A model generated the notes under the pieces. The model saw nothing but the letters and a program-made list of their open reading frames with translations. It ran no database searches and was not told the DNA's origin. The position numbers and the translations under genes were made by a program. From Virgibacillus senegalensis (GTDB lineage Bacteria > Bacillota > Bacilli > Bacillales > Amphibacillaceae), in the NCBI RefSeq assembly GCF_000821245.2, contig NZ_LN611424.1, positions 537,557-601,556 of the forward strand: DNA of 64,000 nt, given 5' to 3'. Positions 17,864 to 27,592 of the stretch are shown one piece after another. How positions within the stretch are numbered: the stretch's first letter is position 1; each line of letters begins with the position of its first letter.

Positions 17864-18952
17864 TTGGCTAGAAATTATTCCATTGATATAGTAAAGGCTA
17901 TTGCCATTATATTGGTTGTGTGTATCCATGCAGATCCATTTGAAAGTTTTCATGCCGGAAGCATCAATGGCGAAAAACTAAACTTTTTTCTGGATACATT
18001 AGGGAGATTCGCAGTCCCATTCTTTTTTGCTGCTTCTGGTTACTTTATAGGGATGAAAACAAAAAAGATGGATGCCCCCTTTCAGTATATTAAAAGTTAC
18101 ATGAAGAAAATTTCAAAAATATATTTTACTTGGCTGCTAATAATTGTCTTATATGATGTAAGTGTCTTGGCTGTGCAATCAAAGGGTATAAACGCAGCAT
18201 TTGTCGGACAATTATCCAGCTACTTCGAGAACGCCGCCATTTATGATATTTATTATGGAACCTCATTCGGTAATACCTATCATTTATGGTTTTTAGTTGC
18301 AATGATTTGGTCGTTGGTTCTACTAGCATTGTTTATTCGCATCCAGAAGGTTCGTGTATTGCTTCTTTTAAGTTTCATTCTCAACCTGGTTGGAGTAACT
18401 GGCCAATCTTATTCGTCTTTGTTAAATGTTGATTATCTGACAAGGGATGCACTATTTTTTGCACTATTTTATCTGACGCTGGGATACTGGTTCTCACAGA
18501 GGAAAGCCGGGCGACTAAAAATCCGTCCAAGAAGGATCTGCGAAATGCTTATTTTATCCTTTAGTTTGCAATTTATCGAAAGATACTTCTTGGTTTATCG
18601 GTTAGATGCACCCTGGGGTGATTACTCGTTGTTTTCGATACCGATTATTGTTTTACTTCTGCTACTGGTTGAAAAAAACGAGTTCCCTGCTCAGCCTAAT
18701 TTAGTGAGACTGGGACAAAATACACTTGGAGTCTATGTGATTCATCCAATACTGATTAACTTTACAACACTGTTGATCGAGTGGATGCAATGGCAAGAGA
18801 TGAGAGAAAGTTTGCTTTGGAATCTCATTTATGTGCCCCTTTTAGTAACAGTTTCTTTCTTCATCTATACCTGGATCCAGAAGTGTAAATGGAAAATAAA
18901 CAACCTGAAAGAAACAAAGGAACAGAATGATCGGGTATCGTTGGAGACTTAA
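17864..18952 (+). CDS. Acyltransferase 3 family membrane protein
   Basis: The frame is open from 17711, but the family-like N-terminus RNYSIDIVKAIAIILVV begins right after TTG 17864, which has an AAGGAG site 9 nt upstream. I therefore use that start (362 residues). About ten membrane segments and the N-terminal His region VVCIHADPF match acyltransferase 3 proteins. These O-acetylate or O-succinylate sugars and wall polymers from the membrane. NTLGVYVIHP near the C-terminus is also typical. Being next to teichoic acid genes, it may modify that polymer or peptidoglycan; the substrate is inference. The extended form with a basic 51-residue N-terminus is possible but unlike the family. Confidence 0.82.
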   Translation: MARNYSIDIVKAIAIILVVCIHADPFESFHAGSINGEKLNFFLDTLGRFAVPFFFAASGYFIGMKTKKMDAPFQYIKSYMKKISKIYFTWLLIIVLYDVSVLAVQSKGINAAFVGQLSSYFENAAIYDIYYGTSFGNTYHLWFLVAMIWSLVLLALFIRIQKVRVLLLLSFILNLVGVTGQSYSSLLNVDYLTRDALFFALFYLTLGYWFSQRKAGRLKIRPRRICEMLILSFSLQFIERYFLVYRLDAPWGDYSLFSIPIIVLLLLLVEKNEFPAQPNLVRLGQNTLGVYVIHPILINFTTLLIEWMQWQEMRESLLWNLIYVPLLVTVSFFIYTWIQKCKWKINNLKETKEQNDRVSLET

Positions 18953-19295
18953 TATGGAAGGATAGAAAATAGGAGTTTTTCACTTTTGGATACATGGTTT
19001 CGTCCAAAAAGCAAAAGGTTATGTACAAACAGATCCTGTTTTCTTCTTTGGACACCCTCACATAAGTTTAAAAAACAACCGAATTCTATCACTGGTAGAT
19101 AGATGGAATAATGTCCGTTTGTTTAGATGAATGGAATTAAGCTGAATTAGCGACATAAGGCAAATGGCAGTATGTTGCACGACTTGACTAAAACGTGTAT
19201 ATTTAATGTGAAATTTATATTTTTCGCGTAAATTAAATTGACAACATATACAATCATTCGACAAAAATAAAAACAAAGGTAAAGGAGATTTTAAT
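18953..19295. other. Intergenic region upstream of tarI
   Basis: 343 AT-rich nt with no gene. TTGACA occurs at 19238-19243 without a well-placed -10. TACAAT (19249-19254) is a possible -10. A Spo0A-box match, TTCGACAAA, lies at 19257-19265, 30 nt before the tarI start. Nothing else stands out. Confidence 0.5.
19257..19265 (-). promoter_or_regulatory. Spo0A-box match upstream of tarI
   Basis: TTCGACAAA is the exact reverse complement of the Spo0A box TTTGTCGAA. It sits between a possible -10 (TACAAT) and the ribosome site of tarI, where binding could block transcription. The match is seen; the function is inferred. Confidence 0.45.
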
Positions 19296-20009
19296 GTGAT
19301 TTATGCTGAGATTCTCGCCGGTGGCAAAGGAACAAGAATGGGGAATATCAACATGCCTAAGCAATTTATCACCATTGATGGCACCCCGATTATTATCCAT
19401 ACAATAGAAAAATTCATTTTAAATGATCGTTTTGAAAAAATATTGATTGTATCTCCAAAAGAATGGATCAATTATACAAAAGATATTATTAAAAAGCATA
19501 TCGGGGAAAATAACCGGTTAGTTGTTGTAGAGGGTGGCAGCGACCGTAATGAATCGATAATGAGTGGTATTCACTATATTGAGAAGGAATTTGGTATTAA
19601 TGATGATGATGTAATCGTTACCCATGATTCGGTAAGACCTTTTCTTACCCACCGCATCATAGAAGAGAATATTGATGAAGTGCTAAAGCATGGCGCAGTA
19701 GATACTGCAATAGAGGCAGTCGATACGATTTTACAATCAGAAGATGGGGAAATAATCGATAACATCCCTATTAGGGATACGATGTTCCAAGGACAAACGC
19801 CTCAGAGTTTTCATATAAACACTTTGGTGAACCACTACAATGCACTGAGCGACGATGAAAAAACGATATTGACGGATGCTTGTAAAATATGTGCCCTTAA
19901 AGGTGAAAAGGTAAAAATCGTAAAAGGAGAATTGTTCAATATCAAGATCACTACTCCTTATGATTTGAAGGTTGCTAAAGCAATTTTACAGGAGCGGATA
20001 TCCAAATGA
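19296..20009 (+). CDS. tarI: TarI: ribitol-5-phosphate cytidylyltransferase
   Basis: A 237-residue IspD-like nucleotidyltransferase with the glycine-rich CTP loop LAGGKGTRMG (residues 7-16) and MPKQF just after. It makes CDP-ribitol from CTP and ribitol-5-phosphate, the donor for ribitol teichoic acid. TarI is separated from IspD by context: the next gene, overlapping by ATGA, is tarJ, and CDP-polyol transferases follow. The GTG start at 19296 has an AAAGGAG site. First gene of the tarIJ operon. Confidence 0.94.
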   Translation: MIYAEILAGGKGTRMGNINMPKQFITIDGTPIIIHTIEKFILNDRFEKILIVSPKEWINYTKDIIKKHIGENNRLVVVEGGSDRNESIMSGIHYIEKEFGINDDDVIVTHDSVRPFLTHRIIEENIDEVLKHGAVDTAIEAVDTILQSEDGEIIDNIPIRDTMFQGQTPQSFHINTLVNHYNALSDDEKTILTDACKICALKGEKVKIVKGELFNIKITTPYDLKVAKAILQERISK

Positions 20010-21031
20010 TTAATCAAGTTTATCGGTTAGTGTCACCACGCCAACTTGAAGTAACTTATAGTAACTTTTCATTGAATTCTGAACACGTTGTAGTTCGTCC
20101 CACGTTTTTGTCCATTTGTGCAGCCGATCAACGGTACTATACAGGTACGCGCGGGAAGGAAGCTTTGTCTAAGAAGTTGCCAATGGCGCTGATTCATGAA
20201 GGGATCGGTAAAGTTGTTTACGATCCTAAAAATGAATACGAACCTGGCACACAAGTTGTGATGGTTCCGAACACTCCTTCTGAAGAAGATGAGATTGTAG
20301 CAGAGAATTACCTGAGATCAAGTAAATTCCGATCCAGTGGATTCGACGGTTTTATGCAGGATTATGTATTCTTGAATCGTGATCGATTAGTTCCATTAGG
20401 GAATAATATTAATCCTCATGTAGGAGCTTTCATGGAATTGATCACTATAGCCATGCATTCAATCGTGCGATTTGACAAACGTTCTCATGCTCGCAGGCAA
20501 ACATTCGGAGTATGGGGTGATGGCAACCTCGGGTTCATCACATCTCTTATTTTAAAAACGTTATATAAAGATAGTAAAGTAATAGTGTTTGGAAAAACTC
20601 CATATAAATTAGATCATTTTTCATTTGTGGATGAGGTTTATCAAATCGACGGAATTCCAGAAGACTTAGAATTAGATCATGCTTTTGAATGTGTTGGTGG
20701 CAAGGGAAGTCAGTATGCTATTAATCAAATTATTGACTACATTAAACCAGAAGGTTCCATGTCAATACTTGGCGTTTCAGAAGAACCAGTAGAAGTCAAT
20801 ACGAGAATGGTCTTGGAAAAAGGAATAACCATTATAGGAAGTAGTCGTAGCGGAAGAGTAGATTTTGAAAACACAGTTAAATTACTAAACGATTATCCAA
20901 ATATCCAGGAGTATTTCAAAACCTTAGTAGGTTCTGTCAATGAAGTGAAATCGATTGATGATATATTAGAAACTTTCGAAAAGGATTTGACTACCTCATG
21001 GGGTAAAACCGTGATGGAATGGAAAATTTAG
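20006..21031 (+). CDS. tarJ: TarJ: ribulose-5-phosphate reductase
   Basis: A 341-residue zinc-type medium-chain dehydrogenase. The N-terminus has SICAADQRYYTG with the catalytic Cys region, followed by MALIHEGIG. The Rossmann part contains VWGDGNLGF and the HAFECVGG motif. TarJ reduces D-ribulose-5-phosphate to ribitol-5-phosphate with NADPH and works as a complex with TarI. The start overlaps the tarI stop (ATGA), pointing to coupled translation. Confidence 0.95.
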   Translation: MINQVYRLVSPRQLEVTYSNFSLNSEHVVVRPTFLSICAADQRYYTGTRGKEALSKKLPMALIHEGIGKVVYDPKNEYEPGTQVVMVPNTPSEEDEIVAENYLRSSKFRSSGFDGFMQDYVFLNRDRLVPLGNNINPHVGAFMELITIAMHSIVRFDKRSHARRQTFGVWGDGNLGFITSLILKTLYKDSKVIVFGKTPYKLDHFSFVDEVYQIDGIPEDLELDHAFECVGGKGSQYAINQIIDYIKPEGSMSILGVSEEPVEVNTRMVLEKGITIIGSSRSGRVDFENTVKLLNDYPNIQEYFKTLVGSVNEVKSIDDILETFEKDLTTSWGKTVMEWKI

Positions 21032-21055
21032 CCAGTGTAGAAGGATTGATATAGA

Positions 21056-22213
21056 ATGGGTTTGTTGAATAAGATAGTCCTCATCGCAGTAAACGGGATG
21101 CTAAAAACGATTTATTCTATATCTTCCTTTCTTTTCCCTTTTCGTCCTGATAAAGTCACTTTTGCTTCCTATAGAAGTGAACAGTTAAAGGGAAATCTCC
21201 TTTATCTATATAACGAGTTAGAAAATAACAGAGAACACTATACTTACACCATGCTGTTTAAGAAGTACGACTCTTCATTCCTGGGTAAGCTGGATTATGT
21301 GTTACATCTAATTAGAGCTAGCTATCATTTAGCTACCTCGGCTTATTTTGTAGTTGATGATTATTATTATCCTATATATGTGGTTAATCCGAAAAAGAAA
21401 ACCAAAGTAATACAGTTATGGCATGCTGCTGGAGCATTCAAAAAGTTTGGTCACAGTACCAAAGGAAAATCGTTTGGTCCTAGCCTTGAATACCTTAAAT
21501 ATGTAAATATTCATTCCAATTATTCGAACGTAATAGTAAGCTCAAAAGAAGTTGTCCCTTACTTTGCGGAAGCTTTTAATATGTCAGCAGAAAAAATTCT
21601 ACCTCTTGGTCTTCCAAGAACGGATTATTTTTATGACAAGGATAAAACGTCTCTTACTGTAGAAAAGTTTAACTCATTATATCCAGAGTTAACAGGGAAG
21701 AAGTTAATCTTATATGCTCCTACTTTTAGAGGGAAAAGTCATTACCAAGCGCCTTTTGCGATTCCTTTTGATTTAAAGAAAATGAAAATGCAGCTTGATT
21801 CTGATTATGTGTTAGTCACTCATTTTCACCCTTATATGAAAGGGACTAACCGTGACAAAGAAGCGTATTCGGGATTTATTTATGACTTATCAGACGTGTT
21901 TGATATTCAAGAATTAATGTACTTAAGCGATATATTATTAACGGATTATTCATCTGTTATATTTGAATTCAGCCTTTTAAATAAACCGATTGCCTTCTTT
22001 CCATTTGATTTGGAGGAATATATTCAAGAACGAGATTTTTATTATGAGTACAAGTCTTTTATTCCTGGTCCATTATTTCAGGATACAGAATCCTTAATAA
22101 ATTGGTTAAAAAACGAGACATTCGATCTGGAAAAAATACAAGCATTTCGCGAGAAATTTTTTGATGATGCAGATGGGAATGCCAGCAAAAGGATAGTGGA
22201 ATGCTTATTTTAA
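21056..22213 (+). CDS. CDP-glycerol/CDP-ribitol phosphotransferase (TarB/TarF-like)
   Basis: A 385-residue Glyphos_transf family enzyme. Motifs: VIQLWHAAGAFKKFGHS, LPLGLPRTDYFYD, ILYAPTFRGKS, THFHPYM and ILLTDYSSVIFEFSLL. A short hydrophobic N-terminus (LIAVNGMLKTIYSISSFLF) likely attaches it to the membrane. It lies 25 nt after tarJ in the same operon, so it may add the first ribitol or glycerol phosphates to the linkage unit (TarF or TarK role). Being about 235 residues shorter than the next paralogue suggests a primer rather than a long-chain polymerase. The role is inference; the family is certain. Confidence 0.88.
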   Translation: MGLLNKIVLIAVNGMLKTIYSISSFLFPFRPDKVTFASYRSEQLKGNLLYLYNELENNREHYTYTMLFKKYDSSFLGKLDYVLHLIRASYHLATSAYFVVDDYYYPIYVVNPKKKTKVIQLWHAAGAFKKFGHSTKGKSFGPSLEYLKYVNIHSNYSNVIVSSKEVVPYFAEAFNMSAEKILPLGLPRTDYFYDKDKTSLTVEKFNSLYPELTGKKLILYAPTFRGKSHYQAPFAIPFDLKKMKMQLDSDYVLVTHFHPYMKGTNRDKEAYSGFIYDLSDVFDIQELMYLSDILLTDYSSVIFEFSLLNKPIAFFPFDLEEYIQERDFYYEYKSFIPGPLFQDTESLINWLKNETFDLEKIQAFREKFFDDADGNASKRIVECLF

Positions 22214-22233
22214 TACTTGTTAAGGTATACTAT

Positions 22234-22270
22234 AAATAGAAAAGAGGCGATTCCTCTTTTCTATTTAGTT
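22234..22270 (+). terminator. Rho-independent terminator after the tarIJ operon
   Basis: A perfect 14-bp stem, AAATAGAAAAGAGG (22234-22247) with CCTCTTTTCTATTT (22253-22266), a 5-nt loop and a short T-run. It stands before the long TarL-like gene and may terminate only partly, since no separate promoter is obvious. Confidence 0.82.
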
Positions 22271-22304
22271 TTAAAGTTTTGAGTATAGATAGGAGCTAGC
22301 GTGT

Positions 22305-24167
22305 ATGTTTACTCGTATAAAAAAAAGGATCAAAAGGTTGTTAAACCGAAAACAAAGGTCAGAAAATCCAGTAGTTATTGAAGGTAATGAGATAGTTATT
22401 AAATCAGATAATATTATGAATTATTCCGACTCAAGTCAAATTGAAGTTGGAAATGATGACGTAACCGTGCATAGGAAAATAACTACTTTAAAATGGACGG
22501 GCCCGAAATTACAACTTGAAGGCTATTATTACCTTGAAGATATTCCAATGCAAAAGGATGATTTAGTAAGGAAGAACCTCGTTCTTTATAATAAGAATAA
22601 TAGAAAGTACACCATCCCGTTGAAAGACAAGAAGGTATTAGAACTGCAAATGAATGAAACAATTGATGATCAATATCTTTGGGCTGGTTTTGAAGGAACC
22701 ATTAACTTTGCTACATTGGCAAAGGATGGAAAACCACTAGAGGCAGCAGAGTATATGCTCTATCTGGAAGTGGAAGTGTATGTATCAAGCCAGAAAAAAT
22801 TTAAAAAGACCTTTCCTCTTGGAAATGTAGAAGAATATCTATACGATGGTTTTCATGCTGCTAAAATGGAATATTTCACAGCCAGAAGAGAATTGAAATA
22901 CAACCTATTGGCAACTTATGATTACACAAATAAAACATTAAAACTAGTCTCTACAAAATTGAAGGACATGGACCCAAGGGAAATGGCGTTGGATGCTCCG
23001 GAGACCAGCGGTTTTTTATACAAGTTCTTTCAGAAAAAAATATTTGGGTTTATATACAGAGTTTGTTGGTTGTTTCCGGTGGACGAAAAGAAAGTGTTGT
23101 TTGCTTCGGATAGCAGAGAGGAATTGAACGGAAATTTTAAATTTGTTTATGATGAATTAATTTCCAGGAACTTAGATTTAAAGTATGAATTTTTACTTAA
23201 AAAAGGAGTAGGCGAAAAGAAAAGCTATCGAGAATTAATTTACTTAGCCTATCAATTGGCCACCTCCAAATTTATATTGTTAGACGATTTTTATCCTATG
23301 GTTTATCCATTGAAAATCAGAAAAAACAGCGAGTTGATCCAGCTGTGGCATGCGGTAGGAGCATTTAAAACATTTGGGTTTAGTAGAATTGGACGCCCGG
23401 GGGGACCGTCTCCAAAATCCAAAAACCATCGAAACTATACTAAGGTAACAGTAAGTTCTAAAAATATTGCTCCACACTATGCGGAAGGTTTCGGAATTCC
23501 TGAAGAAAATGTTGTGGCTACGGGTATTCCTCGAACAGACATATTTTTTGATGATGATTACAAACAAAAAATTCAAGATGAAATTTATGAGGAACATCCT
23601 TATTTAAAAAACAAAAAAGTAATTACGTTTGCACCGACATTTAGGGGAAATGGTCAACAGTCTGCTCATTATCCCATGGAATCTCTTGATTTAGAAAAGT
23701 TATACAATGAGCTTAGTGATGAATATGTATTTCTTTTGAAGATCCATCCGTTTGTTAAAAATGATATTCAAATTCCTTATCAATACAATGATTTCTTTTA
23801 TGACTTCTCCGATTACCGGGAAATTAATGATTTATTGTTCATTACCGATATTCTGGTAACGGATTACTCATCTGTATGTTTTGAATTTGCTTTGTTAAAC
23901 AAGCCAATGATCTTTTTTGCATTTGATGTTGAAGAATATGTACAAAAACGTGATTTTTACTATAATTATCACTCCTTTATACCTGGACCGTTAGCAAAAA
24001 CGACAGAAGACATGATTAGAATGATTCACAGACAGGACTTCAGAATGGAAAAAATTGATCCTTTTGTGAAATACTTCTTTGATCATGTGGACGGGCAATC
24101 AAGTAAACGTGTGGTCGATCAACTGATACTTGAAAAAGACGAAGAAGCTGAGTTGGCTGAGAGGTGA
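22305..24167 (+). CDS. tarL: TarL-like teichoic acid polymerase (CDP-ribitol or CDP-glycerol phosphotransferase)
   Basis: 620 residues in two parts. The N-terminal ~230-residue beta-rich domain (basic start MFTRIKKRIKRLLNRKQ) is of the kind found in long TarL/TagF polymerases. The catalytic domain has LIQLWHAVGAFKTFGFS, ATGIPRTDIFFD, ITFAPTFRGNG, LKIHPFV and ILVTDYSSVCFEF. It should extend the chain with many polyol phosphates at the membrane inner face. With tarIJ upstream, CDP-ribitol is the likely donor. AGGAGC precedes the ATG. It overlaps the following glycosyltransferase gene by 4 nt. Confidence 0.85.
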   Translation: MFTRIKKRIKRLLNRKQRSENPVVIEGNEIVIKSDNIMNYSDSSQIEVGNDDVTVHRKITTLKWTGPKLQLEGYYYLEDIPMQKDDLVRKNLVLYNKNNRKYTIPLKDKKVLELQMNETIDDQYLWAGFEGTINFATLAKDGKPLEAAEYMLYLEVEVYVSSQKKFKKTFPLGNVEEYLYDGFHAAKMEYFTARRELKYNLLATYDYTNKTLKLVSTKLKDMDPREMALDAPETSGFLYKFFQKKIFGFIYRVCWLFPVDEKKVLFASDSREELNGNFKFVYDELISRNLDLKYEFLLKKGVGEKKSYRELIYLAYQLATSKFILLDDFYPMVYPLKIRKNSELIQLWHAVGAFKTFGFSRIGRPGGPSPKSKNHRNYTKVTVSSKNIAPHYAEGFGIPEENVVATGIPRTDIFFDDDYKQKIQDEIYEEHPYLKNKKVITFAPTFRGNGQQSAHYPMESLDLEKLYNELSDEYVFLLKIHPFVKNDIQIPYQYNDFFYDFSDYREINDLLFITDILVTDYSSVCFEFALLNKPMIFFAFDVEEYVQKRDFYYNYHSFIPGPLAKTTEDMIRMIHRQDFRMEKIDPFVKYFFDHVDGQSSKRVVDQLILEKDEEAELAER

Positions 24168-25738
24168 AAAACTTGAAAAGAAAAGTATTTATGCTTCTTT
24201 ATGATATAGATGTAAATAAAGGTGGAATTACCCGGGTTATGCTTAATCGATCCAAGTTGTTTAATGACCGGGGCTGGGATGTAGATCTTGTCACTCTGGA
24301 CTATAAAACAAACTACGATGAGATAAGTGCAAACCTGCGTAATGTAGGGCGATTGGCAGAGGAAGTAAATATCCTGAATGTATATGATTACTATCGGGAT
24401 AAAAATACGGTAACAGGGTTAAAAGACGAGGCCATCGAGTACTATAATGAGCTTTCTCAAATAAATGAAGAAGGATATCAAGTCCAGGACGATTATGAAG
24501 AAAAAAGAAATGCCCGTTATTTTGTAGACGGGGTGTATTGCAAGTATAAGAAGTGGACTAAAAACGGTTTACTTAAGCATGTGGACTATTTTAATGAAAA
24601 CAGAAGCAGGACTTTAAGAGAAGAATTTGCAGAAGACGGTCATGTGTGTAAAAAGACTTTCTTTGATTTGCACACTAATAAGGTGAGACAGGAATTGTTC
24701 TTTACCGTGGATGGATTTTGTTTCTTGAACAGGTGGTTTAATGATAAAGAAAAGATCAGTAATATTTTCCTGTTTGATAAGTATTCAAACAAAGTTGAAA
24801 GGTTTAAAAACAATCAACAGTTCCATACTTACTGGTTAAATGAATTATGCCGCAGTTATGAAGAGAAACCATTCATGATATGCGATGGAGTAGGATCTTC
24901 TACTAAAGTGATGGAAATGGACGATAAGTTAGTGAATCGCATTTATGCCATCCATACCAATCATTTCGCAGCTCCTCATGAATACGGCAGTTATATCAAG
25001 GATAATCATGAACCATTGCTCGAAAATCTTTCCAATGTTGAAGCGGTAGTTGTCCTGACAGATAAACAAAAGAATGATATCATAAGGCAATTTGGAGACT
25101 ATGATAATTTGTTTGTTATTCCTCATTTTGTGTCAAAGTCGGATAGACAAGCATATAAGCAAAAAAATTTGGTGACCGCTGTATCGCGTTATCATAAGGA
25201 AAAAGGCTTGGATGAGCTTATAAAGGCTTTTGAATTGGTGAAGGAAAAGATTCCGGAAGCTCGCCTGGAAATACACGGTGATGGTCCAGATAGAGACCGG
25301 TTAGAAGGTTTAATAGAAGAACTTAATTTGAAAGATAGCGTCTTTTTAATGGGCTATAGTAATTCGATCGATGAGGTACTTGGTCGATCTACGGTTTCTG
25401 CTTTAACTTCTAAGTTTGAAGGATTCAGCATGGTTATTATTGAGTCTTTAATGAATAAGACTCCTGTAGTAAGCTATGATGTCAGTTATGGACCTAGTGA
25501 CATTATTGAATCTGGAAAAACGGGATATGTAGTTCCCAATAAGGATAAAGAAGAGTTGGCGAAAAAAATTATAAAGCTATTAAAAGCACCTATAAAAGCA
25601 AATGTTATGGGTGAACGTGGTCACAGTTATGTGATCAATAAGTATAACGAGGACAACCATTTCAAATATTGGCTCAATTTATTTAATCATTTAGTGCAAA
25701 AAGAAACTCAACCAGTGGAAAGCAATGGTATCAAGTAA
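24164..25738 (+). CDS. TarM/TagE-like family 4 glycosyltransferase (teichoic acid glycosylation)
   Basis: A 524-residue GT-B enzyme. The N-terminus FMLLYDIDVNKGGITRVML and the long central insertion (about 90-260, with repeated YFVDGVYCKYKKWTKNG-like beta hairpins) match TagE/TarM/GtfA-type enzymes. These add glucose or GlcNAc to teichoic acid repeats. The donor-binding motif EGFSMVIIESLMNKTPVV lies at about residues 420-437. GTG 24164 overlaps the tarL stop (GTGA); TTG at 24173, nine bases on, sits better behind GAGAGGTG and could be the true start. It is last in its operon, before a strong terminator. Confidence 0.86.
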   Translation: MKNLKRKVFMLLYDIDVNKGGITRVMLNRSKLFNDRGWDVDLVTLDYKTNYDEISANLRNVGRLAEEVNILNVYDYYRDKNTVTGLKDEAIEYYNELSQINEEGYQVQDDYEEKRNARYFVDGVYCKYKKWTKNGLLKHVDYFNENRSRTLREEFAEDGHVCKKTFFDLHTNKVRQELFFTVDGFCFLNRWFNDKEKISNIFLFDKYSNKVERFKNNQQFHTYWLNELCRSYEEKPFMICDGVGSSTKVMEMDDKLVNRIYAIHTNHFAAPHEYGSYIKDNHEPLLENLSNVEAVVVLTDKQKNDIIRQFGDYDNLFVIPHFVSKSDRQAYKQKNLVTAVSRYHKEKGLDELIKAFELVKEKIPEARLEIHGDGPDRDRLEGLIEELNLKDSVFLMGYSNSIDEVLGRSTVSALTSKFEGFSMVIIESLMNKTPVVSYDVSYGPSDIIESGKTGYVVPNKDKEELAKKIIKLLKAPIKANVMGERGHSYVINKYNEDNHFKYWLNLFNHLVQKETQPVESNGIK

Positions 25739-25743
25739 ATTGT

Positions 25744-25775
25744 AAAGGTATTATCTCCTCAGATAATACCTTTTT
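25744..25775 (+). terminator. Rho-independent terminator after the tarL operon
   Basis: AAAGGTATTATCT (25744-25756), loop CCTC, AGATAATACCTTT (25761-25773), then T. A 13-bp perfect stem. Confidence 0.9.
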
Positions 25776-25835
25776 CCATGATGATTATTCAGAAGAAGTA
25801 AATAGTTGGAAATAAGCCTAACAGTTCTCTGTTTG

Positions 25836-25844
25836 TGGTATAAT
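25836..25844 (+). promoter_or_regulatory. Extended -10 promoter of tarGH
   Basis: TGGTATAAT is a perfect extended -10. No good -35 is seen at 16-18 nt, as is usual for this promoter type. The leader to the ATG at 25913 would be about 60 nt. Confidence 0.65.
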
Positions 25845-25912
25845 ATTAAGGATTGACATCAAAACCATGTCATTAATTCGGAACTTTAATTGATATAGAA
25901 AGGTAAATAATC

Positions 25913-26734
25913 ATGAAATCCGCACTAACCGTTTTAAAAGAACAAGTGAAATATTTTTATTTGATAAGAAGACTGTCTTTGTATGAAATGAAAAGTGCCA
26001 ATAACAATAATTATCTAGGAATGGCTTGGGAAGTCATTAATCCTGTGATACAGGTAGCCATCTATTGGTTTGTGTTTGGATTTGGAATGAGGCAAAGGGA
26101 ACCTATTCAACTGGTAACAGGAGAGAGTGTTGATTTCTTTCCCTGGTTGATCTCGGGTATTATTGTTTGGTTCTTCTTTTATCAATCCACTATTCAAGCG
26201 TCCAAATCGATTTATTCACGATTAAGGATGCTATCAAAGATGAATTTCCCTATGAGTGTCATACCTAATTTTATGATATTTGCTCAATTTTATGTTCACG
26301 TAGTGATGATAGTCATTACTATCGCCCTGCTTGTGTTATTGGGATTCCCGATTAATATATATTATTTGCAAATTATCTATTTTCTAATAGCGACATTCGC
26401 TATCACCTATTCATTGGCATTGATAACATCCACCCTCTCGACAATTGTTCGGGATGTCCATATGTTTTTAAATGCGACACTAAGGATGTTTTTGTACCTC
26501 TCGCCGATACTATGGACGATGGAAAAATTGCCTGAGAATTTACAGATCATTATGCAGATTAATCCCCTATATTATTTAATTGAAGGATACCGTGCGGGTT
26601 TTCTCGGTACAGAATGGTATATGGTGTCCCACTGGGAATATACGTTGTACTTTTGGTTGTTGACGGTTGTTTTGTTTTTAATTGGTTCAAGCCTTCATGT
26701 GAAGTTTAGAAGGCACTTTATTGATTTTCTCTAA
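25913..26734 (+). CDS. tagG: TarG/TagG: teichoic acid ABC exporter permease
   Basis: A 273-residue ABC-2 type permease with six membrane segments. Typical N-terminal sequence: RRLSLYEMKSANNNNYLG and MAWEVINPVIQVAIYWFVFG. The conserved C-terminal INPLYYLIEGYRAGFLG matches TagG/Wzm proteins. With the ATPase encoded next (17-nt gap) it forms the two-component exporter that carries finished wall teichoic acid across the membrane. The AGAAAGG site precedes the ATG. Confidence 0.94.
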   Translation: MKSALTVLKEQVKYFYLIRRLSLYEMKSANNNNYLGMAWEVINPVIQVAIYWFVFGFGMRQREPIQLVTGESVDFFPWLISGIIVWFFFYQSTIQASKSIYSRLRMLSKMNFPMSVIPNFMIFAQFYVHVVMIVITIALLVLLGFPINIYYLQIIYFLIATFAITYSLALITSTLSTIVRDVHMFLNATLRMFLYLSPILWTMEKLPENLQIIMQINPLYYLIEGYRAGFLGTEWYMVSHWEYTLYFWLLTVVLFLIGSSLHVKFRRHFIDFL

Positions 26735-26751
26735 CAAGAAAGGGATTTAAA

Positions 26752-27546
26752 ATGGAAAAGTCAATCATAGTAAATGATGTTTCAAAGAAATATAAGCTTT
26801 ATTCTTCCGGATCAGAGAGAATAAAGGATCTACTTTTGCCAAAAAGCTATGGAGAAGACTTTTGGGCGCTGAGAAACGTAAATTTTGAAGCGGAGAAAGG
26901 CGATGTAATCGGCTTTGTCGGAATTAATGGTTCAGGAAAATCCACTCTTTCCAATATTATTGCAGGCATTGTGCCAGAAACAAGCGGAAAGGTTCAATTA
27001 AATGGACAAGCATCACTCATTGCAGTTAACTCAGGACTCAAGGGAGATCTAACCGGGCGAGATAATATTGAGTTGAAGTGTCTCATGCTGGGATTTTCTA
27101 AAAAGAAAATCAAGGAAATAGAGTCTGATATTATCGAATTCGCGGAATTAGAAAAATTTATAGATCAACCGGTTAAATCTTATTCCAGTGGCATGAAGTC
27201 CAGGCTTGGTTTTTCCATCTCTGTTACAATCGATCCTGATATTTTAATAATTGATGAAGCATTATCTGTAGGTGATAAAGCTTTTGCAGAAAAAAGTCTG
27301 GCTAAGATGAAAGAGTTCAAGGAAAAAGGCAAGACAATGATATTTGTCAGTCATTCAATCAGTCAGATGAAGGAGTTTTGTGAAAAGATTCTTTGGTTGG
27401 AATTTGGTATGGTCCGTGACTTTGGTACTGTAGATGAGATCATTCCGAAGTATCAGAAGTTCTTGTCTTCCTATAAAAAAATGACGAAGGAAGAAAAAAA
27501 GCAATTTCGCAAAGCTGCCGATAACCGTAACCAGTTAAAAAGCTAA
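26752..27546 (+). CDS. tagH: TarH/TagH: teichoic acid ABC exporter ATPase
   Basis: 264 residues. Walker A GINGSGKST at 57-65, signature SSGMKS at 145-150 and Walker B ILIIDE at 164-169, followed by the H-loop FVSHS. The sequence is of the TagH/Wzt class that energises polysaccharide export with a TagG permease. It lacks the long C-terminal extension of B. subtilis TagH, as in shorter Staphylococcus TarH. The ribosome site is AAAGGG. Confidence 0.95.
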   Translation: MEKSIIVNDVSKKYKLYSSGSERIKDLLLPKSYGEDFWALRNVNFEAEKGDVIGFVGINGSGKSTLSNIIAGIVPETSGKVQLNGQASLIAVNSGLKGDLTGRDNIELKCLMLGFSKKKIKEIESDIIEFAELEKFIDQPVKSYSSGMKSRLGFSISVTIDPDILIIDEALSVGDKAFAEKSLAKMKEFKEKGKTMIFVSHSISQMKEFCEKILWLEFGMVRDFGTVDEIIPKYQKFLSSYKKMTKEEKKQFRKAADNRNQLKS

Positions 27547-27550
27547 AGAG

Positions 27551-27590
27551 AGAGGGACTGTCCATTATCTGGCCAGTCCCTCTTGTACTT
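27551..27590 (+). terminator. Terminator-like stem-loop after tarH (GGGACTG-type dyad)
   Basis: AGAGGGACTG (27551-27560) pairs with CAGTCCCTCT (27574-27583); the T-run after it is weak (TTGTACTT). The stem shares its core with the GGGACAGTCCC dyads listed elsewhere, so it may be a copy of that repeat acting as a terminator. Confidence 0.7.
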
Positions 27591-27592
27591 AT